This document shows, one piece after another, positions 50,731 to 59,644 of a DNA stretch of 64,000 nucleotides. Every line of letters begins with the position of its first letter. The first letter of the stretch is position 1. Source of the stretch: Solobacterium sp. (GTDB lineage Bacteria > Bacillota_I > Bacilli_A > Erysipelotrichales > Erysipelotrichaceae); the NCBI GenBank assembly GCA_017469355.1, contig JAFUGM010000058.1, positions 1 through 64,000 on the forward strand. Direction: 5' to 3'. Both the position numbers and the translations under genes were made by a program. The notes under the pieces were generated by a model that searched no databases, was not told the origin of the DNA, and saw only the letters and a list, made by a program, of their open reading frames with translations.

Positions 50731-50739
50731 TGCTATAAT
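50731..50739 (+). promoter_or_regulatory. Extended -10 promoter of the histone-like gene
   Basis: TGCTATAAT is a perfect extended -10. No good -35 is seen at the right spacing. Confidence 0.6.
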
Positions 50740-50786
50740 CCCCGTGTAAAGCAAACGTGCTTTATACCATTTAGGAGGATAGAAAG

Positions 50787-51290
50787 ATGGCCGCAAAGAA
50801 GACCGCAAAGACAACTGCTGCAGAGCCTGAAAAGAAGGCTGTTGCCGCAAAGAAGGCGCCTGCGAAGAAGGCAGCCGCAAAGAAACCCGCCGCTGAAAAG
50901 AAGCCTGCTGCGGAAAAGAAGGCACCTGCCAAGAAGGCAGTTGCGGAGAAGAAACCTGCCGCAAAGAAGGCGCCTGCGAAGAAAGCCGCTAAGAAGCCGG
51001 CAGTCGAAAAGAAGAGCTTCCAGGAATACAAGGATGTCATTAACTGGAAGAAGTGGGAAGCTCACAACATGAACTGGCTGTACATTGAAGTCAATGCCGG
51101 TGAACTCATGAATGAGCTGGAAGCTGGCGTAAACAACATCAAGACCGTTGTGGACGCAGTTCTTGATTCCATGCTGGAGGGTGATACCTTCATCGTTGAG
51201 TCCGAGAAGGCTTCTCCGAAACTCACAGTTCGCTACTACTGCGATAACCTTTCCGAAGAGCGCAGAAAGTACAGCGAAGTTAACGGTTAA
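50787..51290 (+). CDS. Lys/Ala-rich histone H1-like protein
   Basis: A 167-residue protein of two parts. Residues 1-75 are an imperfect repeat of AKKAPAKK and AAEKKPA units, very basic and like the C-terminal tails of histone H1 and bacterial HU/Hc1-type proteins. Residues 76-167 form a mixed, more acidic domain (SFQEYKDVINWKKWEAHN...SMLEGDTFIVE) that is not recognised. The basic tail suggests binding to DNA or RNA. The gene has its own promoter, a TTAGGAGGATAG site and a terminator. The repeats may vary in number between strains. Confidence 0.8.
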   Translation: MAAKKTAKTTAAEPEKKAVAAKKAPAKKAAAKKPAAEKKPAAEKKAPAKKAVAEKKPAAKKAPAKKAAKKPAVEKKSFQEYKDVINWKKWEAHNMNWLYIEVNAGELMNELEAGVNNIKTVVDAVLDSMLEGDTFIVESEKASPKLTVRYYCDNLSEERRKYSEVNG

Positions 51291-51312
51291 TTTATAACAA
51301 TAACCCAATGGA

Positions 51313-51339
51313 AGAATCGGAACGATCCGGTTCTTTTTA
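51313..51339 (+). terminator. Terminator of the histone-like gene
   Basis: AGAATCGGA and TCCGGTTCT pair around ACGA, then TTTTTAT. Confidence 0.88.
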
Positions 51340-51855
51340 TATCCTGCTTACTGTGACACAAAGTGCCAGCGCATACACCAGTTCACTCCATCCGTTAATC
51401 GAGGAAGAAAGTAATGCCACAAAGAATGCGGTGAACGTCATGGCGTAATAAAACAACGACAGGGTTTTCTTTGGCCATAGCAGATAAAACAACAGCCGGT
51501 TCAGATCCAGAAAACAGATCAGTGCCAATAACAGATGAAGATTGGTCGACAGGTCTGCTTCCCTGCGATATGGAACCGCACATAATGTCACAGTCAGAAC
51601 AAACAGCACAAGACATTCTCTTTGCCAGGATGAGCGAGACATGATATGTAATCCGGATCGATAGATCCGAAGGGAAAAGTAGAGCAGTGGAACACAGAGA
51701 AACAATGCGGTTTTGATGGGGGCAGCGGAAAACAGCCCGGTATAGTTCACATGGAAGGGATCTTCATGAAAAAACGGAATCGCACAAAGCAGAAAGGAAA
51801 CTGCGGCGCAGAGATTCTGTACATGCTTGCTTTGTTGCGGGGATGGCGTTGACAT
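51337..51855 (-). CDS. Small membrane protein of unknown function
   Basis: A 172-residue hydrophobic protein with four to five predicted helices and a short Ser/Pro/Gln-rich N-terminus (MSTPSPQQS). No family is recognised. The start at 51855 is chosen because a perfect TATAAT on the minus strand (complement of 51862-51867) ends exactly six bases before it; no ribosome binding site lies between. It diverges from pheA, whose promoter overlaps this one. Confidence 0.62.
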   Translation of the reverse strand: MSTPSPQQSKHVQNLCAAVSFLLCAIPFFHEDPFHVNYTGLFSAAPIKTALFLCVPLLYFSLRIYRSGLHIMSRSSWQRECLVLFVLTVTLCAVPYRREADLSTNLHLLLALICFLDLNRLLFYLLWPKKTLSLFYYAMTFTAFFVALLSSSINGWSELVYALALCVTVSRI

Positions 51856-51867
51856 AATAAAATTATA
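51835..51867. promoter_or_regulatory. Overlapping divergent promoters: pheA operon (+) and membrane gene (-)
   Basis: On the plus strand TTGCGG (51835-51840) and TAAAAT (51858-51863) are 17 bases apart and serve pheA. On the minus strand TATAAT (complement of 51862-51867) serves the 51855 gene. The two -10 boxes overlap, so the polymerases should exclude each other. Confidence 0.55.
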
Positions 51868-51889
51868 GTTCGTAAAGGACGGAACATAC

Positions 51890-52726
51890 ATGACAACGAG
51901 AGTCGGATATCAGGGAACCAACGGAACATTCAGTGAAATTGCTGTAATGCGTTATTTTGAAGGGCGTGATTACGAACCGAAGAATTATAAGAACTTTATT
52001 GATATTCTGAATGACTGTGACAGCGGTCTGCTCGATTATGCGCTTCTCCCGGTAGAAAATACAACGACCGGAGTCATTGCTCGAACGGTTGATCTGTTCC
52101 GGAATTATGGCATTCATGCGGTAGGGGAAATCACGGTTCCGATCCGTGAAGATCTGATCTCCATCCCTGGCGCAAAGCTGGAAGATATCAAGGAAGTATA
52201 CTCCCATCCAGAGGCTATTACCCAATGCAGTGAGTTCTTCGCAGCCCATCCGGATATCAAGGCAATTGCCTTTCAGGATACTGCCCGCTCGGTAGAGTAT
52301 GTCAAGGAATGTGCTGACCCATCCAAGGCAGCCCTGGGTTCTTCCAGAGCCGCAGAATACTATGGGCTGGAGTCCATTCTGCATAGTGTGCAGGATTCCA
52401 GTACGAATATGACCCGCTTTCTCTGCGTTACGGAAAAAAACGAGGTGGATCCGGAAGCGAATAAGATCAGTCTTTATTTTGCGGTAAAACATGAACCGGG
52501 CTCTCTGTATCAGGTGTTAGGAGTATTGGCGGATCGGAAGTTGAACATGGTGAAGCTGGAATCGCGCCCGATTCCCGGTCAGATATTTGAATATTGTTTC
52601 TATCTCGATTTTTCCGGAAATCTCAATGATGATAACGTGCGTCAGGCACTCACAGAGATTCGTAAGAGATGTGTGGAATGCCGGGTACTTGGCTGCTATA
52701 AGGCAGCAAGGGTGGAGACCCTTTAA
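51890..52726 (+). CDS. pheA: Prephenate dehydratase
   Basis: A 278-residue monofunctional PheA converting prephenate to phenylpyruvate. The catalytic domain opens with GYQGTNGTFSE, has PVENTTTG and the active-site TRF in STNMTRFL. The C-terminal ACT domain carries the phenylalanine-binding motifs GSLYQVL and ESRP, so feedback inhibition is expected. No chorismate mutase domain is attached. It is the first gene of the aromatic operon; AAAGGA precedes the ATG. Confidence 0.96.
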   Translation: MTTRVGYQGTNGTFSEIAVMRYFEGRDYEPKNYKNFIDILNDCDSGLLDYALLPVENTTTGVIARTVDLFRNYGIHAVGEITVPIREDLISIPGAKLEDIKEVYSHPEAITQCSEFFAAHPDIKAIAFQDTARSVEYVKECADPSKAALGSSRAAEYYGLESILHSVQDSSTNMTRFLCVTEKNEVDPEANKISLYFAVKHEPGSLYQVLGVLADRKLNMVKLESRPIPGQIFEYCFYLDFSGNLNDDNVRQALTEIRKRCVECRVLGCYKAARVETL

Positions 52727-52755
52727 TCAGAAGTGCGATTGGGAGGATATGAACC

Positions 52756-53757
52756 ATGGAACTGCAGGTAAATACAAAAGACAGAAGCTATCCCATTATC
52801 ATTGAACGCGGTGTTCTTTCCCGTGCGGGCTTCTATGTGACCACCGGGAAGGTGTTTCTGATCAGTGATGATGGTGTTCCGGAAGTATGGCGCAGTACAT
52901 TACAGCGTCAGTTTCCTGACGCCCCCATGCATGTGATTCCCCAGGGGGAGGGATCTAAATGTTTTGAAGTCTTTCAGGAGGTACTGGCAGATATGCTGGA
53001 ACATCATCTCTCCCGTAAGGATACCGTGATTGCGTTAGGAGGAGGGGTCGTTGGCGATCTATCCGGATTCTGCGCTGCTTCCTACATGCGGGGAATCCGC
53101 TATATCAATATTCCAACTACGATGTTATCCATGGTTGATTCTTCCATCGGCGGTAAGACCGCAATCGACTTTCATGGAATCAAGAACTGCGTTGGTGCGT
53201 TCTGGCAGCCCTCCTGTGTCATCATTGATCCAGAGGTGCTCAGCACCTTGAGCCCGCGCTTACTTCATGAAGGAATGGCAGAGTCCATCAAAATGGGACT
53301 GACCCATGATCCGAAGTTGTTTGAACTGTTTGAACAGGACGATTACGCCGATCATATCGATGAGATCATCGTGCGGTCACTGTTAGTGAAACAGGGCGTT
53401 GTGGAACGCGATGAGCGGGAAAGCGGAGAGCGAAAACTGCTGAATTTTGGCCATACCTATGGCCATGCGTATGAAAGCTACTATGACCTGAATACCTACC
53501 TCCATGGAGAGTGTGTTGCGATGGGAATGATGACGGTAGTCAAAAATCCTGAGCTTCATTCCCGGCTGGAACAGGTATTAAAGAGACTGGAGCTCCCGTT
53601 ATCCTGCGATTGTGATAAGGAACGGATCTGCCAGCTGGTACAGAGTGATAAGAAAGCAGACCATGGGATGGTAACGATCGTCCAGGTAGATGAGGCAGGA
53701 AAAGGGTATCTTGAAGAGTGGGATGAAGCTGCCATAAGGAAAGGAATCGGATTATGA
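52756..53757 (+). CDS. aroB: 3-dehydroquinate synthase
   Basis: A 333-residue AroB, second step of the shikimate pathway (DAHP to 3-dehydroquinate, NAD and metal dependent). The NAD-binding GGGVVGDLSGF, then IPTTMLSMVDSSIGGKT, and the metal ligands in NFGHTYGHAYE are all present. The order of the operon puts it before aroC with a four-base overlap. GGGAGGATATGAACC precedes the ATG. Confidence 0.97.
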   Translation: MELQVNTKDRSYPIIIERGVLSRAGFYVTTGKVFLISDDGVPEVWRSTLQRQFPDAPMHVIPQGEGSKCFEVFQEVLADMLEHHLSRKDTVIALGGGVVGDLSGFCAASYMRGIRYINIPTTMLSMVDSSIGGKTAIDFHGIKNCVGAFWQPSCVIIDPEVLSTLSPRLLHEGMAESIKMGLTHDPKLFELFEQDDYADHIDEIIVRSLLVKQGVVERDERESGERKLLNFGHTYGHAYESYYDLNTYLHGECVAMGMMTVVKNPELHSRLEQVLKRLELPLSCDCDKERICQLVQSDKKADHGMVTIVQVDEAGKGYLEEWDEAAIRKGIGL

Positions 53758-54854
53758 AGAATACCATCGGAAATGAAATCACCGTAACGGTCTTCGGGGA
53801 GTCTCACGGACCTTCCATCGGATGCGTGATTGACGGACTTCCATCCGGGTTCCGCATCGACCCTGAAGCACTTCGTCACGATATGAATCAGCGTCGGGCC
53901 GTCGGGGCGATTTCCACTGGGCGCTCGGAAGCCGATGAAGTTGAAGTACTCTCCGGCCTTAAAGACTGGGTTACGGAAGGAACACCAGTTGCGCTTATGA
54001 TTCGAAATACGAATGTAAGAAAACAGGATTATGACGATATTCGCTATCTTGCCCGGCCAGGACACGCAGATTATGCGGCAGAACGCCGTTACCTCGGTTA
54101 TCAGGATGCCTCTGGCGGAGGGCATTTCTCCGGTCGGTTAACGGCACCGATCGTCGCGGCTGGAAGTATTCTGCGGCAGATGCTGGAAGAGCGGGGAATA
54201 TTAATTGGAACCCATATCCGTTCGCTTTTCAACATTGAGGATGACCCATTTCTGGAACATGGGCTGGAAGATACAATTCGTCTTGTGAATGACAAAGACT
54301 TTGCGGTGATTAATGATGCGGCAGGGGCACAGATGAAGCAGGCGATCGAACAGGCAAGAACGGAACGCAACTCACTTGGCGGTGTGTTGGAAACTGCCGT
54401 AATCGGCGTTGAAGCAGGGATTGGCGAACCGATCTTTGAGGCGGTGGAAAGCCGTCTGGCCAGTGCATTATTTGCGGTACCGGCTGTCAAGGGTGTGGAA
54501 TTCGGCGCTGGCTTTGCGATTGCGGGCATGACAGGTCAAGAAGCCAATGACCGATTCACAATGTTCCATGGAGAAGTAGCTACTATCACCAACCATAACG
54601 GAGGAATAAATGGCGGAATTACCAATGGAATGACCATTCTTTTCCGTACAGCGGTAAAACCGACACCCTCCATCGCAGCACCACAGTTTACGGTCGACTT
54701 TAAAACCATGGAGAATACCTCCATTGAAATCAAGGGCCGTCATGATCCGGCGATTGTTCATCGGGCAAGAGCCGTTGTCAATGCGGTTACGGCAATTGTA
54801 CTTGCGGATATGTTGGCGTCCGCCCATGGCCGCCAATGGTTAGGAGGGAAGTAA
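53754..54854 (+). CDS. aroC: Chorismate synthase
   Basis: A 366-residue AroC making chorismate from EPSP with reduced FMN. Signatures: GESHGPSIGCVIDG, the RRAVGAISTGRSE loop, and R-PGHADY, ending in the conserved D-x-A-IVHRARAVVNAV region. The start overlaps the aroB stop (ATGA). Five bases later the aroE-aroK fusion begins. Confidence 0.97.
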   Translation: MKNTIGNEITVTVFGESHGPSIGCVIDGLPSGFRIDPEALRHDMNQRRAVGAISTGRSEADEVEVLSGLKDWVTEGTPVALMIRNTNVRKQDYDDIRYLARPGHADYAAERRYLGYQDASGGGHFSGRLTAPIVAAGSILRQMLEERGILIGTHIRSLFNIEDDPFLEHGLEDTIRLVNDKDFAVINDAAGAQMKQAIEQARTERNSLGGVLETAVIGVEAGIGEPIFEAVESRLASALFAVPAVKGVEFGAGFAIAGMTGQEANDRFTMFHGEVATITNHNGGINGGITNGMTILFRTAVKPTPSIAAPQFTVDFKTMENTSIEIKGRHDPAIVHRARAVVNAVTAIVLADMLASAHGRQWLGGK

Positions 54855-54858
54855 GAAT

Positions 54859-56100
54859 ATGAAACTCGGACTGATCGGAAATCCTCTGGGACACAGCTGG
54901 TCCCCGGAGATTCATGCATTTTTTCTGAAAGAAGAATGTTACACCCTTCATGAGATTCCCGAAGAAGAAGTGGAATCGTTTTTCAGGACAACAGATCTTG
55001 ACGGATTCAATGTCACAATTCCCTATAAGCAGAAAGTCATCCCGCTTCTTGATGAAGTGGATCCTGCTGCACAGAAGATCGGTGCGGTGAACACCGTTGT
55101 TCATCGCGATGGCAAATTCAAAGGCTATAACACGGACTATGAAGGTTTCGTAGAAATGGTTCGTGGAAACGGTATTGAAGTAAATGGAAAACATGTGGCA
55201 GTACTTGGGGACGGTGGCGTCTCAAAGGCCGTTACAGCAGGCATTGAAACACTTGGAGGAACTTATGATGTGGTTGGGATTCTCGGAAACCCGGGAACGA
55301 TCACTTATGAGGAACTCTTTGAAAAGCAGGCATCCTATTCCATCATCGTCAATGCGACGCCAGTCGGAATGACACCGAAAGAGAATGCGGCACCGGTGGA
55401 TCTGGATAAGTTTGAGCATCTGGAAGCGGTTGTAGATGTGATTGCTAATCCGCTTTGTACAAAACTCTGCTTTGAGGCAAAACGCAGGGGGCTGAAGCAT
55501 TGCGGCGGATTTGAAATGCTGGTGCGGCAGGCACTTGCGGCAGACCGTTATTTCACAGGCCATGCGATGGATGATACGGCGGTCAAGCCCTGCATGGATT
55601 ACCTGTTGAAGGATCGGCGCAGTATTGTTTTGATCGGAATGCCAACCAGCGGGAAGAGCACGATCGCAGCGATGATCGCAGCGAAGACCGGGCGGCCATT
55701 AATTGAAATGGACGAAGTGATTGAATCCCGGCTTGGGACGACGATTGCGGAGTGCTTTAAAGAACATGGTGAAGCATATTTCCGTGAAGTGGAAGCACAG
55801 CTTGCCTCAGAGCTGACCGCGACTAATGCGGTGATTTCCTGTGGGGGTGGCGTGGTTAAGAACCCGGAGAACATGCGCAGTCTTTCCATGAATGGACTGG
55901 TGTTCTGGATTGATCGGGATATTGATCTGCTCTTTGGCACAAGTTCCCGACCCCTCAGTCAGTCGAAAGAAGATATTACCCGCCTCTATGAAGAGCGGAA
56001 GGGGTTATATCAGGCCTATGCGGATGTACGGGTAGAAAATAACGGAGCGATTGAGGACGTTGTTAATGAAATTCTTAGCGCTACCGGAGATGCCGCATGA
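54859..56100 (+). CDS. aroE/aroK: Shikimate dehydrogenase - shikimate kinase fusion
   Basis: A 413-residue fusion. Residues 1-245 are AroE: LIGNPLGHSWSP for shikimate, NVTIPYKQ with the catalytic lysine, GAVNTVV, a Rossmann GDGGVSKAV for NADP(H). Residues about 255-413 are AroK: Walker A GMPTSGKS (260-267), the DEVIE aspartate, SCGGGVV, and the lid arginine in SSRPL. It carries out two consecutive steps, dehydroshikimate to shikimate to shikimate-3-phosphate. Separate genes are the rule in most bacteria, so this fusion is notable; both active sites look intact. Confidence 0.94.
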   Translation: MKLGLIGNPLGHSWSPEIHAFFLKEECYTLHEIPEEEVESFFRTTDLDGFNVTIPYKQKVIPLLDEVDPAAQKIGAVNTVVHRDGKFKGYNTDYEGFVEMVRGNGIEVNGKHVAVLGDGGVSKAVTAGIETLGGTYDVVGILGNPGTITYEELFEKQASYSIIVNATPVGMTPKENAAPVDLDKFEHLEAVVDVIANPLCTKLCFEAKRRGLKHCGGFEMLVRQALAADRYFTGHAMDDTAVKPCMDYLLKDRRSIVLIGMPTSGKSTIAAMIAAKTGRPLIEMDEVIESRLGTTIAECFKEHGEAYFREVEAQLASELTATNAVISCGGGVVKNPENMRSLSMNGLVFWIDRDIDLLFGTSSRPLSQSKEDITRLYEERKGLYQAYADVRVENNGAIEDVVNEILSATGDAA

Positions 56101-57368
56101 AGGTGACGATTCAGCCTGGACGCATGCCTGGTGTTCCGCTCCGGATTCCGGGATCGAAGTCGATTTCCCATCGGGCTTTGATCACCGCTGCCCTTGCGGA
56201 TGGGGAATCCCGTGTGTATGGGTTGGTTGAAAATAACGATACCATTGCGACGATGCGGTGTCTTGAAGCTCTTGGTGCGTCGTTTGAACGCCAGGAAGAT
56301 GCCTATGTGATTCATGGAATTCATGACATGTCCTGCTATGACGGACGGGTTGTGGATTGCGGAGAATCGGGTAGTACACTTCGGTTCATGATTCCATTAT
56401 TTTCACTGTGTCAGAAGGAAGTGGTTTTTAAAGGGCACGGGAAATTGATGGAACGCCCGCAGACCGTATATGAAGAACTGTTTCAAAGTCAGGGGCTGAA
56501 ATTTGAGCGAGCTGGCGATACGCTTCGTTTATGCGGTCCTTTACAGGCAGGGGAGTATGTCATAAGAGGAGATATCTCTTCCCAGTTTATCTCTGGCCTG
56601 TTGATGATGTTTCCTCTGCTTGATCAGGATTGTTCGATTACCGTACTTCCTCCCTATGAATCCCGCTCTTATGTCGGGCTTACGGAAGACGCGATGGAGT
56701 GTGCGGGAGTTCACCTTGAAGAAGAGGGAACAAGGATTGTTGTTAAGGGAACAGAATCCTATCACCCATCCACCCTGCGGGTAGATGGAGATGATTCCCA
56801 GGGTGCCTTCTTTGCGGTGCTGGGTGCGATTACCGGGTTCCCGGTTACGGTTCTTGGCATGCGCCATAACAGCCGTCAGGGAGATCATGTGATTGTGCGC
56901 CTGATCGAAGAAGCAGGAGCACATGTGATTGCGGTGGAAGACGGATACCGGTTTGAACCGGGAGAACTGCACAGTGGGACGATTGACCTGGCAGATTGTC
57001 CGGATCTTGGCCCGATCCTCTTTGTTCTTGCGGCATGCGCAAAAGGGACGACACGGTTTACCCATTGCGGGCGCTTACGAATCAAGGAAAGCGACCGGGT
57101 TACCTGTATGAAGGAAGAACTGGAAGCCTGCGGTATTACCGTAGCAGAAGAAGATGCGGATACGGTTCTCGTGGAAGGGAGTCCGGTGATTCATGGGAAT
57201 GTTACCCTGCATGGGCATAATGATCATCGGATTGTCATGGCGCTGTCCGTACTTGCCTGTGTGGCAGATGGACCGATTACGATCGAAGGAGCAGAAGCGG
57301 TCAATAAGAGTTATCCGCAGTTCTTCGATGATCTGAAACTGGCTGGAGCGGAGGTGATTCAGGAATGA
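56097..57368 (+). CDS. aroA: 3-phosphoshikimate 1-carboxyvinyltransferase (EPSP synthase)
   Basis: A 423-residue EPSP synthase. The shikimate-phosphate motif PGSKSISHRAL is near residue 17, the GESGSTLRFMIPL loop near 90, and the C-terminal LRIKESDR and HNDHRIVMAL are conserved. The first loop region reads ENNDTIATM rather than the canonical L-x-SDDT form, and GESGST replaces GNAGTT; this is the more divergent (class II-like) pattern. The start overlaps the preceding stop. Confidence 0.95.
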   Translation: MKVTIQPGRMPGVPLRIPGSKSISHRALITAALADGESRVYGLVENNDTIATMRCLEALGASFERQEDAYVIHGIHDMSCYDGRVVDCGESGSTLRFMIPLFSLCQKEVVFKGHGKLMERPQTVYEELFQSQGLKFERAGDTLRLCGPLQAGEYVIRGDISSQFISGLLMMFPLLDQDCSITVLPPYESRSYVGLTEDAMECAGVHLEEEGTRIVVKGTESYHPSTLRVDGDDSQGAFFAVLGAITGFPVTVLGMRHNSRQGDHVIVRLIEEAGAHVIAVEDGYRFEPGELHSGTIDLADCPDLGPILFVLAACAKGTTRFTHCGRLRIKESDRVTCMKEELEACGITVAEEDADTVLVEGSPVIHGNVTLHGHNDHRIVMALSVLACVADGPITIEGAEAVNKSYPQFFDDLKLAGAEVIQE

Positions 57369-58219
57369 CAGCGAAAGACGCACGCATCAGTATTCTTGGC
57401 CTTGGCGTGCTGGGCGGAAGCTATGCCCAGGCACTCTCTGCCGCCGGCTATACCAACCTCTGCGGCATCGATATCAATGAGGAATATGTCTCGATTGCCT
57501 TAGAACAGGGGTGGATACAGGAAGGCTCTGTTTCCGCTGAAGCGGTAGCTGACAGTGAGCTCGTGATCAGTTGCCTCTATCCTTCCATCTTCGTAGACTG
57601 GCTGAAAACAAATCAGGATCGTCTGACTCCAGGCAGTCTCCTCACTGATGTGACGGGTGTCAAGCGCTCGGTGATGGATGAGATTCATACCTTTCTGCGG
57701 AAGGATGTGGAATATATCGCCTGCCATCCGATGGCAGGACGGGAGTCGAAAGGAATTCATTACGCAGATGCTGGGCGGTTTTCTTCCGCCAACTTCATCA
57801 TCGTTCCGACCGAAGAAAACACGGAGTACGCAAAGGATACGATGATTTCACTGGCGAAGGATATGAATTTTGCGAACATTTCCTTTCTCAGCCCGGAAGA
57901 ACATGATCGAATGATCAGCTATCTGTCTCAATTGACCCATGTCATTGCGGTTTCACTGATGAATACCAACGACAATACGCATCTGGTGAAGTATACCGGA
58001 GACTCCTTCCGCGATCTGACCCGAATCGCTAAAATCAATGAAGAGATGTGGCCGGAGCTGTTTCTGCTGAATCGTGATTACCTGATTCAGGATATTGATT
58101 CCTTTATTGTGGAATTATCCCGGTTCCGGGATATGATCGCTTCTTCCGATGTGGAAGGGATGAAGCAGAAGATGATTCAGTCAACGGAACGAAGAAAACT
58201 GTTTGATGTGGAGAACTGA
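57365..58219 (+). CDS. tyrA: Prephenate dehydrogenase
   Basis: A 284-residue TyrA making 4-hydroxyphenylpyruvate. The NAD(P)-binding GLGVLGGSYAQAL is at the start, and the catalytic histidine is in CHPMAGRESKG; SPEEHDRM and LSQLTHVIAVSL are typical. There is no ACT domain, so tyrosine feedback would have to act on the catalytic domain or not at all. It overlaps aroA by four bases. Confidence 0.94.
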   Translation: MTAKDARISILGLGVLGGSYAQALSAAGYTNLCGIDINEEYVSIALEQGWIQEGSVSAEAVADSELVISCLYPSIFVDWLKTNQDRLTPGSLLTDVTGVKRSVMDEIHTFLRKDVEYIACHPMAGRESKGIHYADAGRFSSANFIIVPTEENTEYAKDTMISLAKDMNFANISFLSPEEHDRMISYLSQLTHVIAVSLMNTNDNTHLVKYTGDSFRDLTRIAKINEEMWPELFLLNRDYLIQDIDSFIVELSRFRDMIASSDVEGMKQKMIQSTERRKLFDVEN

Positions 58220-58220
58220 T

Positions 58221-58679
58221 ATGAAATTGATGATACTTAACGGTCCGAACCTGAATATGGTCGGAATCCGGGAAAAACAGATTTACGGAACTGAAACATT
58301 TGCGGATCTGATTCAGATGATTCGTGATGCGGCGAAGGAGCGGAATGTGGAAGTTGACTGCCGTCAATCCAACCACGAAGGGGATCTCGTGGACTGGATT
58401 CAGGAAGCCTACTTTAAGCAATATGATGGAATCGTAATCAACCCAGGCGCATATACCCATACAAGCATCGCGTTAGCCGATGCCGTACATGCGATTGAAC
58501 CGCTGCCGGTGGTGGAAGTCCATATCAGTGATATCAGTGAGCGGGAAAGTTTCCGCCATAGTTCCTATGAAGCTCCATTCTGCTTAGCGCAGATCAAAGG
58601 CCATGGCTTTGCGGGTTATGTGGAAGCGATGGATTTGATTCTTTCACATGGGAAGGAGTCCGCAGAGTATTCCTTATGA
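58221..58679 (+). CDS. aroQ: Type II 3-dehydroquinate dehydratase
   Basis: A 152-residue type II dehydroquinase. LNGPNLNMVGIRE is the family opening, with the catalytic tyrosine in the following QIYG, then the QSNHEG loop, INPGAYTHTSIAL, and EVHISD.SERE.FRH. The ATG at 58221 follows GTGGAGAAC. It supplies dehydroshikimate for the AroE-AroK fusion. Its stop overlaps the NusG-II gene. Confidence 0.97.
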   Translation: MKLMILNGPNLNMVGIREKQIYGTETFADLIQMIRDAAKERNVEVDCRQSNHEGDLVDWIQEAYFKQYDGIVINPGAYTHTSIALADAVHAIEPLPVVEVHISDISERESFRHSSYEAPFCLAQIKGHGFAGYVEAMDLILSHGKESAEYSL

Positions 58680-59023
58680 AGCGGAAGGAATGGATCATTA
58701 CCGCTGTGGTTGCGGCGATCGCAGTAATCGCGTTGCTGGTGCTGAAATTCCGTGATACCTCCAGTGGCTATGTGGTTGCGATTCAACATCGGAATACCAT
58801 TGTCATGGAATTTGATCCGATGGTAGATGCGGTATATACCGTGGATGGGGATACCGGAGGTCTGCAGGTAGAAGTGAAGGATGGCCGTTGGCACGTAATT
58901 AACGAACAGTGTCCGAATCATGTCTGTGCGAATATGGGATGGATGGGAGTAAACGATATTGGAATTCCGATTACCTGTTTGCCTAACAATATTATTATTT
59001 TCCTGGAGGAAACTCCGAAATGA
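58676..59023 (+). CDS. NusG domain II-containing membrane-anchored protein
   Basis: A 115-residue protein with one N-terminal membrane anchor and an outward NusG-II (KOW-like) domain that has the cysteine pattern EQCPNHVCANMGW...ITCLPN. Such proteins are regularly encoded next to Gx transporters and sometimes ApbE flavin transferases; a link to redox or flavin-carrier assembly is suspected. The start overlaps the aroQ stop and its own stop overlaps the next gene, so it is part of the same message. Confidence 0.88.
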   Translation: MKRKEWIITAVVAAIAVIALLVLKFRDTSSGYVVAIQHRNTIVMEFDPMVDAVYTVDGDTGGLQVEVKDGRWHVINEQCPNHVCANMGWMGVNDIGIPITCLPNNIIIFLEETPK

Positions 59024-59529
59024 CGATTGAACGGAACCGTCGGTTCACTTACCTTGCATTATTGAGCGCAGTTGCGATCGCACTGAATCTGTTGGAGTCG
59101 ATTTATATCGGCCCCATTTTCGGTGTGCTCCGGATCGGGCTTGCTAATATTGCGGCACTGCTGGCTCTGAAGATTCTTGGCCGCAGGGAGCTGTTGATTG
59201 TCAACGTCATGCGCGTGGTCATCGGTAATCTGCTGCGGGGAACGATTTTCGGCTCTACCTTCTGGATTTCCTCGGGTGGAGTGGTGCTTTCTTCGATTGT
59301 GATGGTGTTGCTGGACCTTGCGGGAAGTTCCCTGATGTTTACGTCGATCTTTGGATCCCTCGCTCATTCGGGAGGACAGGTACTGATTGTAATCCTGCTG
59401 TACCATCAGCCCGGTATGGCGGCGATTCTCCCGTATTTGATGCTGGGGTCCATTCCGACTGGTATTCTGATCGGTATTACGGCAGGGCTGGTGCTGAAGC
59501 GAATTCGGCCGCTGAAACCCCGTCCATGA
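59020..59529 (+). CDS. Gx transporter family (HepT-like) membrane protein
   Basis: A 169-residue protein with five to six membrane helices, of the family once annotated as heptaprenyl diphosphate synthase component I and related to ECF S components (NLLESIYIGP, GLANIAALLALK). The transported compound is unknown. It overlaps the NusG-II gene by four bases and ends the aromatic operon. No clear terminator follows. Confidence 0.87.
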   Translation: MTIERNRRFTYLALLSAVAIALNLLESIYIGPIFGVLRIGLANIAALLALKILGRRELLIVNVMRVVIGNLLRGTIFGSTFWISSGGVVLSSIVMVLLDLAGSSLMFTSIFGSLAHSGGQVLIVILLYHQPGMAAILPYLMLGSIPTGILIGITAGLVLKRIRPLKPRP

Positions 59530-59550
59530 GTAGTTACTTATACATTCAGC

Positions 59551-59579
59551 ACATAGAACTATGTAAAACGCATTACATA
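59551..59579. promoter_or_regulatory. Overlapping operator-like dyads before the sucrose operon
   Basis: ACATAG (59551-59556) and CTATGT (59559-59564) form a dyad with a 2-base spacer. TATGTAA (59560-59566) and TTACATA (59573-59579) form a second one around AACGCA. A TATAAT -10 box follows at 59610-59615, with only a weak -35. A LacI-type sucrose repressor is a candidate ligand; none is encoded in view. Confidence 0.55.
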
Positions 59580-59644
59580 ATTCTATTTTTTAATATTTCT
59601 TTCACCCTGTATAATTATTTTACAAATTGGAGGAATTGATAATT

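Noticed and set aside
50790-51010. Repeat array resembling a CRISPR or satellite
   Set aside because: The repeats are in-frame codons for Lys/Ala/Pro units of one protein and have no spacers.
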